A DNA stretch of 64,000 nucleotides from Aedes albopictus. Lineage: Eukaryota; Arthropoda; Insecta; Diptera; Culicidae. The DNA is taken from contig NC_085137.1 in NCBI RefSeq assembly GCF_035046485.1, forward strand, positions 10,990,252 to 11,054,251. Reading direction: 5' to 3'. Numbering within the stretch: position 1 is the stretch's first letter; each line of letters begins with the position of its first letter. The position numbers and the translations under genes are program-made. This document shows, one piece after another, positions 45,720 to 58,689 of the stretch. The notes under the pieces were generated by a model. The model was not told the DNA's origin. It did not search any database and was given only the letters and a program-made list of their open reading frames with translations.

Positions 45720-46085
45720 AACTTTTAACCCTTTGGGTCCTGAGGGGTCACATATGACCCCAAAATAGAAACGGCTGTATAAATTCACCCATCGGATTGC
45801 CTTCGGCAAAGTTGCTGCAAATTCAGTCCTCTATTAGAGGAAAATAGGCATATTTGTATTTGAGACTTCATTGACGACCAAGAACATCCTGAACACCATA
45901 AAACTAAAAAAAAAACGAAATAATTGACATACCAGTTGATCTAAAAGCTGAACTTGGATGTGGGTTGCGTTTATATGTATTCATTGAACCTTTGTCAAGA
46001 ATATCAAAAGGTGTTTTATATTCTTGGATGTTCTAGGTTTCCAAACTGTCCTATAGTGAAGTCCTTCAAATCTATAAGTATAATT
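45720..46085. repeat. Divergent start of the intronic tandem-repeat block
   Basis: Begins AACCCTTTGGGTCCTGAGGG and passes into units related to the ~300-bp repeats downstream. A similar AACCCTTTGAAGCC lies near 23029 in the inverted block. Confidence 0.5.
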
Positions 46086-47250
46086 TTATGTATTTTCGAC
46101 ACAAATAATAGCATTGTATAACCAACTGGGATCCGTGAAGCTCTTGACATCTACAATGTTATTTATAGACACTGCAGGGATATTCCAGGTCAGCCAAACT
46201 ACCTTGGAGCTCAGAAATTCAGGTCTACACTTGTAACACTAGCCATATCTGTTATACTGAGTAACGTTGCATAATCAACCGCAGTTACTGGAGTAATCTG
46301 AAGCCTACTAGCTTATTACGCACCTTTGGGACATTCAGGATCGTCCAAAATGCTCTATAATGAAGCTCTTGACATCTACAACAATAACTTTATGTGATTT
46401 TGCCATAAATAATAGTATAGCATAATCTGCTGGGATACGCGAAGCTCTTGAAATCTCAAATGTCATTTAGAGACACTACATGGATATTCCAGGTCAGCCA
46501 AACTACCTTGGAGTTTAGGACTTTAGGTCTACACTTGTAACACTAGCCATATCTGTTATACTGAGCAACGTTGCATAATCAATCGCAGTTACGGGAGTAA
46601 TCTGAAGCCTACTAGCTTATTACAAAGCTTTGATACATTCAGGATCGTCTAAAATGTTATATAATGAAGTCCTTTAAATCTACAATAATAACTGTATGTG
46701 ATTTCGCCATAAATAACAGTATTGCATAATCTGCTGGGATACGCGAAGCTCTTGAAATCTCAAATGTCATTTAGAGACACTACATGGATATTCCAGGTCA
46801 GCCAAACTACCTTGGAGTTCAGGACTTCAGGTCTACACTCGTAACAACAGCCGTATCTGCTATACTGAGTAACGTTGCATATTTATCCGTGGTTGGTAGA
46901 CCAATCTGAAGTTCTGAAGTCTACTTGTTTATTATAAACCTTTGGGATATTCAGGTTCGTCCAAACTGTTCTATAATGAAGTCCTTCAAATCTACATGAA
47001 AAACTTCATGTAGCATAGCGTAATCTGCTGAGATCCGTGAAGCTCTTGAAATATCAAATGTCATTTAGAGACACTATGGGAGTGTTCCAGGTCAGCCAAA
47101 CTATCTTGGAGTTCAGAACTTCAGCTCTACACTCGTAACATCAGCTATAACTGCCATACTGACCAACCTGAAGTCTACTATATATTATTATGAACCTTTG
47201 GGACATTGAGAGTCGTCCAAACTATCCTGAAGTTCAGCTCTTGATAGTAA
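46086..47250. repeat. Tandem repeat, ~300-bp unit, four copies
   Basis: GTAACA(C/A)(T/C)AG landmarks fall at about 46233, 46537, 46841 and 47135, spacing 304, 304 and 294 bp. Each unit also holds GATATTCCAGGTCAGCCAAA and a second half-unit with CAGGATCGTCCAAA, so the 300-bp unit itself looks like two diverged ~150-bp halves. It lies in the WDR75 intron. Confidence 0.8.
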
Positions 47251-47640
47251 CAGTAGTTAATCTAACAATAAACTTTGGACTCTAATCTGTAATCGCCCTG
47301 GCATAGTCCAGATCAACAACACTACTCCGGAGACCATAGCTTCAGGACTACACTTGTGATAATAGCTTTTGCCACTAGGTTAAGTAGTGCTACATAATCC
47401 ACTGTTTTTACCAAAGTAATGGGAGAAACAGTTAGCGTTGTTATTTATTTTTGGGATATTATCGGCTTCCTTAGTTGATAAAAACAACCACTGTGATATG
47501 AGGCGATTTCGTTTCAGATAGTAATGTTACACCATATTGCCGTAGTTTCAGGTTGTATTCTGTTAGCTCCAGAGGGTATAATAGATTATGCAACTGCAAC
47601 ATAACTCTATTTAGCCAAAACAGAAACTTCAATTGCAGAA
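47251..47640. repeat. Single unduplicated homologue of the ~398-bp LINE flank
   Basis: GGAGACCATAGCTTCAGGAC, GATAATAGCTTTTGCCA and TTGATAAAAACAACCACTGT are the reverse complement of phrases in 23401-23799 and 29018-29415, but occur here once. This shows the ancestral arrangement without the LINE. Confidence 0.7.
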
Positions 47641-48330
47641 GATGCTAGATATTGAACATCATAATAGTTTGGATGGCCCCGGATGATCTTATGATGTCCA
47701 TTGAACATTCAGAAGATGTATTGGACATGATTGATTACAAATAGTAGCTTTGTATAATGAAAGAAGTTACGGTTACACCCGTAGACTTTAGGATCATAAC
47801 TCAAAAATTGGATGACCTAGGATATCCCGACTGGTCTGATACTGTCTATTGAACTTTCAGAAGACTTACTTGACATGATAGATTTCAAATCGTAGATTTG
47901 TATACTGGAAGAAGTTGCCGTTACACCCGTAGACTTTAGGTTTTAAGCTCAAGAATAGTTTGGATGACCTAGGGCTAGAATGTTCCAACAGATCTGATAC
48001 TGTCTATTGAATTTTCAGAAGACTCACTGGACATGATAGATTACAAATCGTAGCTTTGTATAATGAAGGAAGCTACCGTTACACCTGTAGACTTTAGGAA
48101 TCTCAAGAACAGTTTGGATGACCTAAGATATCTCGACCGATCTGATACTGTCTATTGATGTTTCAGAAGTGGACATAATAGATTACAAATCGTAGCTTTG
48201 TATAATGGAAAAAGTTACCGTTACACCCGTAGACTTTAGGAGCTAAACTCAAGAACAATTTGGATGACCTAGGATACCCAGAAAAAATATTCTGCATGAT
48301 ATTCTAACCTTTTTATGCTATTAAACATCA
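47641..48330. repeat. Tandem repeat, ~140-160 bp unit
   Basis: TTGGATGACCTAGG-type landmarks fall at about 47671, 47808, 47951, 48113 and 48259. Each unit carries CCGTTACACC(C/T)GTAGACTTT and TTACAAATCGTAGCTTTGTA. It is the plus-orientation counterpart of 23031-23400. Confidence 0.8.
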
Positions 48331-48489
48331 AAGCAACAGAGAAACCTAGAAAAAGTTCCATAAGAACGCTTGGAAAAATTCCAGCACTCTATGAAAAGCT
48401 AGGAGCTTGTTGAACTTTTTTGTGGGAGAATAAAAAAAAAGTTGCTATCCCAAACATTTTGGCCACCTCCTTCATGACAAAAACGCCTC

Positions 48490-51280
48490 TGAGATTTACG
48501 TCAAAACTTTGCTACAGAAATTCTTGTAAGCATTGATTTAGGAATACTTCAACTGATTCCTTCAGGAACTCCTACAACGTTTTTTTAGGAATTTATTTAA
48601 AAAAAATCTTCTTCAGGACTTCAATAAAACAAATTGAAAGGAAATTCTTCCAGCATTTCTTCAGGAATACCTCTACGGATTCCTTAATCAAGTCCTTCAA
48701 TAATTCCCAGGGATTCCTTTGAGGATTTTTCCAGGAATTCCTCCAGAAATTTCTACAGAAATCCCTCCAGGAATTTCTCAGGGGATTTTTTTAGAAATTT
48801 CTCCCAGGGCTCTCCTAGAGATTCCTCCAGAAATTCATCCAGTAATTGTTGCAAGAATACCTCTAGAGATTCCTCCAGGAATTCCTTCAAGGATTTCTCC
48901 AGCCATTCCCAAAGGAAAACCTCCAGGGATTCCTCCAGGCGTTCCTCCAGGATTTTATCCAGGAATTTCTCCAGGAACTCCTCCATGAAATTCATCAGGA
49001 ATTACCCCGAAAATTTCTTCAGGAATTCCTCCAGGATTTTTTCAAGAAATTCTTCCAGGAAATTCTCCAGGAATACCCTCAGGAATTTTTCAGAGATTCC
49101 TCCTGAGATTTCTTCATGAATTGTTTCAGGGATTCTTCCAGAGATTTCTCCATGAATTTTTCCATGGATTTTTCCAGGGATTCCTCCAGGAAATCCTTCG
49201 AAGATTCCTCCAGAAGTTCCTCTAAGGATTCTTCGAGCAAATCCTTCGGAAATTTTTCCAATAAATTAATGGAAGAATACCTTCAGGAATATTTCGGAGA
49301 TTCCACCAGGGACTTCTTCACAAATTTATTCAAGGATTACCCCAGGAATTCCTTCAGGAATTCCTTCGCGGATTTCACGAGGAATTCCTCCAGAAATTGC
49401 ACTAGAAATTCCTCTAGGATTTTCTCAAGGGATTTTTTTTTTCAGAAATAGAAAAATAATAGGTAATTCTTTCGGAAATTCCTCTAAAAATTCGTTCAGT
49501 AATTCTTTCAAGAATTCCTCTAGAATTCCTCCAGAATTTGATCCAGGAATTTCTCCAGGATCTCCAGGAATTCCTCCAGAAATTACCCCAGGTATTTCTT
49601 CTAGAATTCCTCCAGGAATTTCTCCAGAGATTCCAGCAGGAGGCTTCAGGGATTCTTCCAGAGATTTCTCCATGAAATTCTCCAGGGATTTTCCCAGGGA
49701 TTCCACCAGGAAATCCTTCAAAGATTCCTCCAGGAAATCCTTCGAAGATTCCTCAAGGAAATCCTCTAGAAGTTCCTTCAAGGATTCCACCAGGAAATCC
49801 TCTTGGGAATTCTTGGGAATTCTTCAGAAATTCTTCCAGGAAATTCTCCAGGAATTCCTTCAAATTTCTTCAAGGATTTCCCCAAGGATTTCTTCAGGAA
49901 TTCCTTTGAGGATTTAGTCAGGAATGCCTCCAGAAATTCCGCTAGAAATTCATCCAAAAATTTCTCAAGAGATTTTTTCAGAAATAAAAAAAAAAACAGA
50001 AATAGAAATAGAAATCTCACAGGATTCCTCAGGAGGTTCCTCTAGAAATGCATCCAGTAATTCATTCAATAAATCCTCGAGAAATTCCTCCAGCAATTCT
50101 CGAAGGAATACTACTAGGAATTCCTTTGAGTATTCCTCCAGGATTTTATCCAGGAAGTTCTGCAGCAGCTTATCCAGGATTTTCTCCAGGAATTGCTCCT
50201 GGCATTCTTCAGAAATTGTGTTAGCAATTCGTCTAGGAATTTCTCTAGTAAATCCTCTAGGGATTTCCTCAGATATTCTTCCAGGAAATTCTCCAGGAAT
50301 TTTTCAGGGATTTCTCCGCGAATTTCTCCAGTAACATTCCCAGAGATTTCTCCAGGGAATCCTCCAGAAATTCCTCCAAGAGTTTTTCCAGGAACTCCTC
50401 CAGGAATTCTTCCACGGATTGCTCCAAGAATTCATCCAAGAAATATCTCCAGGAATTACGCCAGGAATTTATTCAGAAGTTTCTCCAGGCGTTCCTTCAG
50501 TAATTTTTCCACAATTTCCTCAGAGGAATCCTCTAGAAATTTATCTAGGATTTTTTGTAGGATTTCCTCATGAGATCTCTTCAGAAATTCCTCTAGGTAA
50601 TTTTCCCATAATTTATCCCGGAATTCCTCCAAGTATACTTTCAGAAATTCTTTCATAGATTCCTCCGGGAATTCTTGAAGCGACTCCTGAAGAATTCCCG
50701 AAGGATATCTTCTATTTCTATTATTCTAAAGATTACTCCATATCTATAAGACAGATTGTCTCAGAGTCCCGAGAGGAATTCTCCCAGAATCATGTGCTAG
50801 ATTGTCTCAGAATCTTCCCTTGGGATTCTCCCAAAATGTTCCAGAATCCTGAGAGGAATTCCAAGAGCGGTTCTTTTACATTCTTGAGATAAATTTATCT
50901 AGAATACTGTGAAAGATTTTCGGAATTCTAAGATGAATTTTCCAAGAAACCTAAAAGAAATGACCCAGATTCCTGAAAAGAGGAGCTTAGAACCCTAAGA
51001 AGGATTACTCCAGAATCGCGAGAAAGGTTCCTTTAACGTACTGGGCAGGATTGCCAAAGAAACCTGAGATATACTCTCACAGAATTCTAGGAGATATGAT
51101 TCTCCCAATATCCTGAGAAGAATTCCTCCAGAATCCTTTTATTCCCTAAAAATCCTGGGTAGAATCCATTAAATGCTGAGAATAATTCTGCCAGAATCCC
51201 GAAAGATATTCTCCAGAATTCTACGAGTGATTCCCGCAGAATCCTGAGAGGGATCATATGAGGGGTTTTTCCAGATTCTT
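48490..51280. repeat. 12-bp repeat array, GGAATTCCTCCA orientation, long and regular
   Basis: From about 48650 to 50690 the units are among the best preserved in the window. Beyond 50700 they decay into CCAGAATCCTGAGAGGAATT-like sequence of looser period to the MITE at 51291. Frames such as 48719-48988 and 49924-50334 are four-residue repeats. Confidence 0.8.
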
Positions 51281-51290
51281 AAGAGAAGTA

Positions 51291-51657
51291 CACTGAAGTT
51301 TTTTTTTACGACGGTAATGGTCCCGCGTAAAAAAAAACCGCGTAAAAAAAAACCGCGTTATTTCAAGACCCGTCGTAAAAAAAAACCGCGTTATTTCAAG
51401 ACCCGTCGTAAAAAAAAACCGCGTTATTTCAAAAAACGTCGTAAAAAAAGTCAAGTCACGTTAGATGTGGCGCTGACTATTTTACGCGTGTTTTTGAAAA
51501 AACGCGGATTTTTTTTACGACGGTTTTTGAAATAACGCGGTTTTTTTTTACGACGGGTCTTGAAATAACGCGGTTTTTTTTTAGGACGGACCGCGTAAAA
51601 AAAACCGCGTAAAAAAAAACCGCGTAAAAAAAAACCGCGTAAAAAAAAACTTCAGTG
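51291..51657. mobile_element. 367-bp MITE built of ACGCGGTTTTTTTT repeats, TA site
   Basis: The left end CACTGAAGTTTTTTTTTAC is mirrored by the A-rich right end finishing AAACTTCAGTG, with TA on both sides (51289-51290 and 51658-51659). Most of the body is alternating A8/T8 runs with CGCG and TTATTTCAAGACCCGTCG motifs in both orientations, so much of it can pair with itself. Tc1/mariner-type target choice; no transposase. Confidence 0.8.
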
Positions 51658-51659
51658 TA

Positions 51660-54600
51660 TATCTAGAAACCTAGGAAGAATTTATCCGAAAATCTGATAA
51701 GGATTGTTCCTAGAGAAGGGATTGCAAAAATTTCTATAATAAACTTCCCCAGCATCCTGTGAAGGATCCTCTAGAATTCTGAGAGGTATGCCCACTTAAA
51801 ACAGAAAAAATACCGCAGATTACTGAAAGACATTCCCCCAAGAATCTTTGAAAGGACTCCCCTAAGCTCCTGAAAGAGATTGTCCCAGAACACTGAGAGT
51901 GATTCCTCCGGAATACTTTAAATTATTACATCGGAATCTCAATAGGTACAAACTTCTGAGCAAATTCCTGGCGTAATTGCTGGCAGAATTCCTGGAAGAA
52001 TTCCTGGAGAAATTCCTTGAGCAATTTTTGTGGGTGAATTCTTGGAATCCCTAGGAGAATTCTGGGAGAAATTCCTGAAGAAATCTCCAGAGGAGCTCTG
52101 GGAGGAATTGCTGGAGAAATTTCTGCAAAAATCTCTTGAGAAATTCCAGGAGGATTTCCTGAAAGAACACTTGGAGGAATTTCTGGAGGATTCCCTGGTG
52201 GAATCTCTGGAAATATCCCTCGAAAAATTCGTGGAGAAATTCCTGAAGTAATTGCTGGAGGAATCCCTGAAAATTCCCTCAAAGTATTCCTGGAGAATTT
52301 CTTGAAAGAATCTCTGAAGAAATCTCAAGTGGATTTCCAGGAGAAGTTCCTGGACGAATTGCTGGCATAATTCCTGAAGGATGCCAGGAATATTCCGGAA
52401 GAAATTCCTGGGGTATTTCCTGGAGGTATTACGGAAGAAATTTCCTGGAGAAATTCCTAGATAATATCCCGGAGGAATAAATGGAGGAGTTCCTAGTGGT
52501 ATTCCTGTGTAATTTTCTGGAGGAATTCTTGAAAGAATTACTGGATGAATATCTAGAGGAATCTCCAGAAGAAATCTGAGAGATTTCTGTTTCTATTTCT
52601 GTTATTTTTCTATTTTTCAAAGAACCCCTTGAGAGATTCCTGGAGCAATTTCTAGTGGAATTGCAAGTGGAGTTCCTGGAGAAATTCTCGAAGGCATTCC
52701 TGAAGGAATCCCAGGGGGTTTCCTTGAAGAAATTTGTGAAGAAATCCCTGGAGGAATATCTGGAGAAATCCCTGGTGGAATACCTGGAGCAATCCCTGAA
52801 AAATTCCAGAAGGAATTCCTGGAGAATATTCTTGAAGAATTTCTGAAGAAATCTCTAGAGGATTTCCTGAAAGAATCTTTGGAGAAACTTTTGGAGGATT
52901 TCCTGAAGGAATCTTCAAATAATTTCCTGAAGAGATTTTTCACGGAGAAATCTCTGGAGGAATCCCTTCAGGAGGGAAATCCCCTGGAGGAATATCTGGA
53001 GGAATCAGGAAGCAATTCCTGATAAAATCTTGGGAGAAATTCCTGGAGAAATACCTAGAGGAATTGCTGACATAATTTCTGAAAGATGTCCAGGAGAAAT
53101 TCCTGAAGTAGTTCCTGATGAAATTACTGGGGTTATTCCTGGAGAAATGCCTGGATAAAATCCTGGATGAATACCTGGAGGAATTACTAGAGGTATTTCT
53201 TTGGGTATTTCTAGAGGAATCTAAGAGAAATTCTCGGAAGAATTACTGGATGAATTTCTAGAGCAATTTTGGGAGAATTCTATTTCTGTTCTATTATTTT
53301 TCTTTTTCTGAAATCCTGGAGGAATTTCTAGCGGAATTTCTGGAGGAATTCTTGGATAAATCCTTGAAAGAATGCCTGAAGGAATCTCTGGTGGAATCCT
53401 AGAAGCAGTTTGTAAAGAAGTCCCTGGGGGAATCCCTGAAAAATTACTGATGGTATTCCAGGAATTTCCTGGAAGAATTTATGAAGAAATCCCTAGAGGA
53501 TTTCTAGGCAGAACCCTCTGGAGGATTTCCTGGAGGAAACCCTGAAATATTCCCGAGGTTATTCCTGGAGAATTTCCTGGAAGAATTTCTGAGAAAATCT
53601 CCAGAAGAATTTCTGGAAAAATTCCTGGAGAAATTGTTGACATAATTTCTGAAGGATGTCCAGGAGCAATTCCTGGATCAATTCCTATAGAAATTTCTGG
53701 AGGAATTCCAGATGAAATTCTTGGGGTAATTCCCGAAGAATTTCCTGGAATAGTTCTTGGAGATATTCCTGGATAACATCTTGGAGGAATTGCTGGAGGT
53801 TCTCCTTTGGGAATTGCTGGCGGAATCCGTTAGGGAATCTCTGGAGGAATTCCTTCAACAACTTCTGGATGAATTTCTGGGGGAATCTATGGAGAAGCTC
53901 TGGGAGAAATTTCTGAAAAAAATCCCCTGAGAAATTTACGGATGGATTTCAAGAGAAATCTCTGGAGGAATACCTAGAGAATTCTCTGGAAAAATCCCTG
54001 AAAAAGTTCCTGGACGAGTTTTAGCGGAATTCCTAGAGAAATATCTTTAGCGATTCCTGGAGGGAAAACTGGAAGATTTCTTGGTGGAATTTCTGGAAAA
54101 ATTCCAGAAGGTATTCCTAGAAAAACCCTGGAAGAATTTCTGAAGCAATCCCTAATTTATGATGGTGTTCCTTGATTAATTCCTGGTGTAATTCCTGGAG
54201 GAATCCCTGAATAATTCTTGAAGGTATTCCTGGAGAATATTCTTGAAGAATTTCTGAAGAAATCCCTAGGGGATTTCCTGGAAGAATCCTTGGAGAAACT
54301 TCTGCAGGATTTCCTGAAGGAATCTTCAAAGAATTTCCTGATGAGATTCCATGGAGAAATCTCTGGAGGAATCCCTTAAGCAATTCCTGATGGAATCTCA
54401 TGAGAAATTTCCGGAGAAATACCTAGAGGAGTTGTTTACATAATTTCTGCAAGATGTCCAGGAGCAATTCCTAGAGAAATTCCTGGGGGAATTCATGTAG
54501 AAATTCCTGGGGTAATTCCTAGATCAGTTCCTGGAGAAATTCCTGGATAAAATCCTGGAGAAATTCCTAGAGGTATTCCTTTGGGAATTTCTGGAGGAAT

Positions 54601-56840
54601 CTCTAGAAGAATTTTTGGAAGAATTACTAGATGAATTACTAGAGGAATTCTGGGAAATTTCTATTTTTATTCCATTATTTTTCTATTTCTGAAAAAAATC
54701 CCTTGAGAAAACCCCGGAGGAATTTCTAGCGGAATTTCTGGAGGAATTCTTGGATAAATCCTTGAAGGAATTCCTGCAGAAATCCTTGGAGGAATCCTAG
54801 AAGCAGTTTGTAAAGAAATTCCTGGGAGAATCCCTGAAAAAATGCTGATGGTATTCCTCCAAAAAATTCCTGGAAGAATTTATGTAGAAATCCCTAGAGG
54901 ATTTCCAAAAATAATCTTCAGAGGAACTTCTGGGAGATTTCCTGGAGGAATCTTCGTAGGATTTCCTGGAGGAATCCCTGAAAAATTCCTGAGGGTATTC
55001 CTGGAGAATTTCCTGGAAGAATGTCTGAAAAAATTTCCAGAAGAATTTCTGGAAAAAATCCTGGAGAAATTGTTGACATAACTTCTGAAGGATGTCCAGG
55101 AGCAATTTCTGAATCAATTCCTAGAGAAATTGCTGGAGGTATTCCTGAATAAATTCTTGGGGTAATTCCTGGAGAATTTCCTGGAATAGTTCTTGGAGAA
55201 ATTCCTAAATAAAATCCTGGAGGTTATCCTTTGGGAATTCGTGGCGGAATCCTTGAAGGAATTCTAGGAGGAATCTCTGTAGTAATTCCTTCAACAATTT
55301 GTGGATGAATTTCTGGGGGAATCTCTAGAGGAGCTCTGGGAGAAATTTCTGAAAAAATCGCCAGAGAAATTCCCGGAGGAATTTCTGAAGAAATCCCTGG
55401 AAAAATCACTAGAAAAGTTCCTGGGGGAGATTTTAGTGCAAATCCTGGAGGAATGCCTGTAGCAATTCCTGGAGGGAATACTGGAAGATTTCTTGGCGGA
55501 ATTTCTGGAAAAAATCCATAAGGTATTCCTAGAAAAAATCCTGGAAGAATTTCTGAAGGAATCCCTGAAGGATTTCCTGGAGTAATTCCTAGAGGAATTA
55601 CTGAAGAAATCCGTGGATGAATCTCTTAGGGAATTCGTATAGGAATACCAGGAATAATTCCTCAAGAAATCGCAGATGGAGTTCTTGAACAAATTCGGGA
55701 GGAATCCTTAGAAGAGTTTCTGAAGAAACTCCAGAAGGAAACCCGGAAGAAATTTCAAGAGGAATTACTAAGGGAATCCCTAAGCAGTTCCTGGAGGAAG
55801 TACTGAATCAATTCCTAGAAAAGTTCCTTAAAAAATACAATGCGGAATTGCTGGAGGAACCCTAAAGAGTTCGTGGAAGAATCTTTGGAGGATGTTTAAA
55901 ATAAGTTGTTTCAGAAAGAATCACAGAAGGAAGTCCCGAGTTAAGTCCTGCAGAAATTCTTGGAGGAACCCCTGGGGGATATCCTAGAAGAATACCCGTA
56001 GAGATTAACAGAGGAATCTCTAGAAATACTCCTGAAGGAATCTCTATAAGAATTCCTGGAGGAATTTCTGGAGAAATATCTATACGCATTTCAATTCCCA
56101 GAGGATCCCTGGAATAATTCTTAGAGGAATCTCTGAAGAAATTCATGGAGAATTCCCAGTAAAAATTTCTGAAGAAATTGCAGATGGAATCCTTGGAGAA
56201 ATCCTGAAGGAATACTAATAAGAGTTCGTGGAAGAACGCCTTGGGGAATCCCTGTAGCAGTTCCTGAAGAAACCCCAGGAGAAATCCTGGGGAATTCCTA
56301 AATAGTTCCTGGAAGAAGTATTGGATTATTTCTTGGAGAACTTCTGAAGGAATTCTAAAAAGTGTTCCTGGGGTTTTTTTTTAATAATTCTTGGAGTTGT
56401 TTCTGAAATAAACACAGAAGATATTCCCGGTCGAATCCTTGGAGGAATGCTTGAAGGAAAATCTTAAGGAATCCCGGAAGCAATCCCATGATTAATTCCT
56501 TAGGAATTCCCAGGAAAGCTTTCTTAACAAATTCCTGGAAGAATTTCTGTAGGAAAAAAAATGAAGGCATCCATGTTTGCAATATTTTTTGGACGAAGAA
56601 TTTTTGGAATTTTTGGATGGAGAATGTTTTGTACAATGATTTAAGGAACTCCTGGAAATTTCTGGAGGAATTATCGAAAAAAGCACTGGAGCAATCACTG
56701 AAGGAACTTCTAAAGATATCCCAGGAGAAATTCCCGGAGGAATGCCTGGTGAAACCCATACAGGAATTCTTGGAAAACTCTCTGGAGCAATCCATGCTAG
56801 AATCATTGAAGGAAGCTATGGAAAAATCCTGAAGGAATTC
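51660..56840. repeat. 12-bp repeat array, TGGAGGAATTCC orientation, ~5 kb
   Basis: Orientation is opposite to the array left of the MITE; the switch lies between 50.7 and 51.95 kb. Blocks of about 1 kb appear repeated, with recurring TTTCTATTTCTGTTATTTTTC phrases near 52590, 53285 and 54665 followed by similar sequence, suggesting larger tandem duplication. All open frames are repeat shadows. Confidence 0.8.
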
Positions 56841-56849
56841 ACGCACGCT

Positions 56850-57175
56850 TGGTGAAGGAATCACGAGTTCTTCCAAGTCCACACCATCCGTTGGTAGGCA
56901 ACTGTCCAGGAACTTGACATCGCGACTGACCGTGATTTTTCCGCTTCTTGGATCCACTAGCCGGTACGCCTTGGAGACTATTCACTGTATCCAACAAACT
57001 TGAGCTTGATTGCTTTGCTGTCCAGCTTTCCTCGTTTCTCGTTTGGAACATGGCAGTACGCATCCACTCCAAATCGTTGAACGTGTCCCAAATTCGGTTT
57101 CTTGCCAAACCATCGTTCGGATTTGGGATCGTTCACGGCCGTCCAACTTGCTTCCTTCAACAAGAGTAGCTTCAT
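56850..57175 (-). pseudogene. Ty1/copia pol fragment, frameshifted
   Basis: On the minus strand WFGKKPNLGHVQRFG, then RGKLDSKAIKLKFVGYSE matches the conserved end of the copia integrase region (KLDxKA...FxGYS). A few bases further, in another frame, VDPRSGKITVSRDVKFLD gives the next conserved block. Stop codons and small indels lie between them at about 56955-56980. Only about 325 bp are present, bounded by the 12-bp arrays. It is a dead fragment. Confidence 0.75.
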
Positions 57176-57194
57176 ACGAAAACTCTATTAGTTT

Positions 57195-57340
57195 GTCTTT
57201 TATAAATTAAAATGGTTCATCGGCCTCGTAAAGCCTTCGGGCGTCTAGGCCTTTTAAATAAATACATCAAAAACTCCAGTTGTCGTAGTTGGTCCCGTAC
57301 ATAGTTGGTTGAATTATTATGCAATGTTTTTTTTTAGGAA
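57195..57340 (+). mobile_element. Possible retroelement tail next to the copia fragment
   Basis: GGCCTCGTAAAGCCTTCGGG then CGTCTAGGCCTTTTAAATAA has the look of a short retroelement 3' end with AATAAATACATC tail. No target duplication was found. Confidence 0.35.
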
Positions 57341-57344
57341 ATTT

Positions 57345-57830
57345 CCGGTAGGAATTTTAGGGTGAATCTCTTAGTAAAACCTTAGAGAAACTCCATGAAG
57401 ATTTTTTGCAGATTTTTAAGACATCATTGCAGTATTTTTTGAAGGAATCCTTGGAGGAATTTCTGAATGAATCCTTGGAAAAAAAATCTTATGAAATCTT
57501 TAAAAGAACGAAAAGATGAGTGGTGAATGCTTGACGAAATACCACGATAAATCTTTGGAGAAATCTCTGAAAGAGCAATGTGAGGGAATGATTGAGAAAT
57601 GCTTGACTTCCGTGGAAACATATTTGGAGGATCTCCTGAAACAAATTATGGAGGAAAGTTTGGAGAAATTCTAGGACTACTCTTCCTCTGGCGGAATACC
57701 GATGTAACTTCTTCGAAGAATATTTAGTTCCGAAGGAATCAGTGGAGCATTTTTTGGAGTTAATCTCTCTGGAATTTCTAAGGAATTCTTTGGATGATCT
57801 TCTAGATGAATCCCAAGGGCGTAGCCAGCT
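57345..57830. repeat. 12-bp repeat array, degenerate
   Basis: TTGGAGGAATTTCTGAATGA-like units in the same orientation as 51.66-56.84 kb. Confidence 0.6.
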
Positions 57831-58265
57831 TTTCGTTCAGGAGGGGCAAACACCCTTGCAAATTTGTATCTACTAGCTTTTATAACTAAACGCAACATGA
57901 TGAAACTGAATATAATAACATTACATTCTAAAAGCAGTATTTAACAATACTGCTACAACAGCGTGACTGCTGAAGGATTTTGTACAATAGGATGAAAAAA
58001 GCTCGCCTGTTCTACACAAATCCACGTGGTGCTGAAATTGTCCACCATTTCTGGAAGATTTAGGATTTAAGGATTACTCGGGCATTGTTTCTTCTGGAGC
58101 TAATTCTTTTTATTGGTGATATCCATAAAACATTCGTAAGAACCCTGAAGACTAACCGAACGCTTTCTTTATGATTCCCTTCAACAATGTTTTCCAATAC
58201 AACATAATTGAAACCCGTCCGTAGATTTTTTTTTTTCAAAATGGCTACATAATGTCTTCCATGAC
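57831..58265. other. Non-coding sequence, nothing recognised
   Basis: No domain-bearing frame or terminal repeat was identified here. Confidence 0.35.
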
Positions 58266-58267
58266 TA

Positions 58268-58465
58268 AGGTACACCGGGGCAAGTTGAAACGGGTGGGGT
58301 AAGATGAAACAGCGGGTTACCATGCTGTTATCTAATGATGATAAATAGTTTGAATGCCATATCACATAGTTTTTGATTCAAGCAATCTTTTGGCAAAGGA
58401 TAAATTTCCAAATTGAATTGAAATCTATTTCAAAACTTCGCGTTTCAACTTGCCCCGGTGTACCT
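58268..58465. mobile_element. 198-bp MITE with perfect TIRs, TA site
   Basis: AGGTACACCGGGGCAAGTTG is mirrored exactly at the right end (match extends to about 24 bp), with TA on both sides (58266-58267 and 58466-58467). There is no coding capacity. Confidence 0.8.
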
Positions 58466-58689
58466 TAATTGGAGTTCTTTCAGTAATTAATCATCCAATT
58501 TGTCTATGCTTGTTGGCAATCTTGGAATGTCCTGGACCCTAATTACTCTAAGAATAAACCTTCAGTTGAATTATTCCGAGTACATCCTTGTCGAAATCTC
58601 CCAAAGATTGTTATATATTCTCATATACTTCATATACTCATGTCAGAGCATAAATCCTATAGAAATGTCAATTGACGTTTTCCCGGGAG

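Noticed and set aside
46086..48330. CRISPR-like array
   Set aside because: Units are whole tandem repeats of 150-300 bp in a eukaryotic intron, without short repeats and unique spacers.
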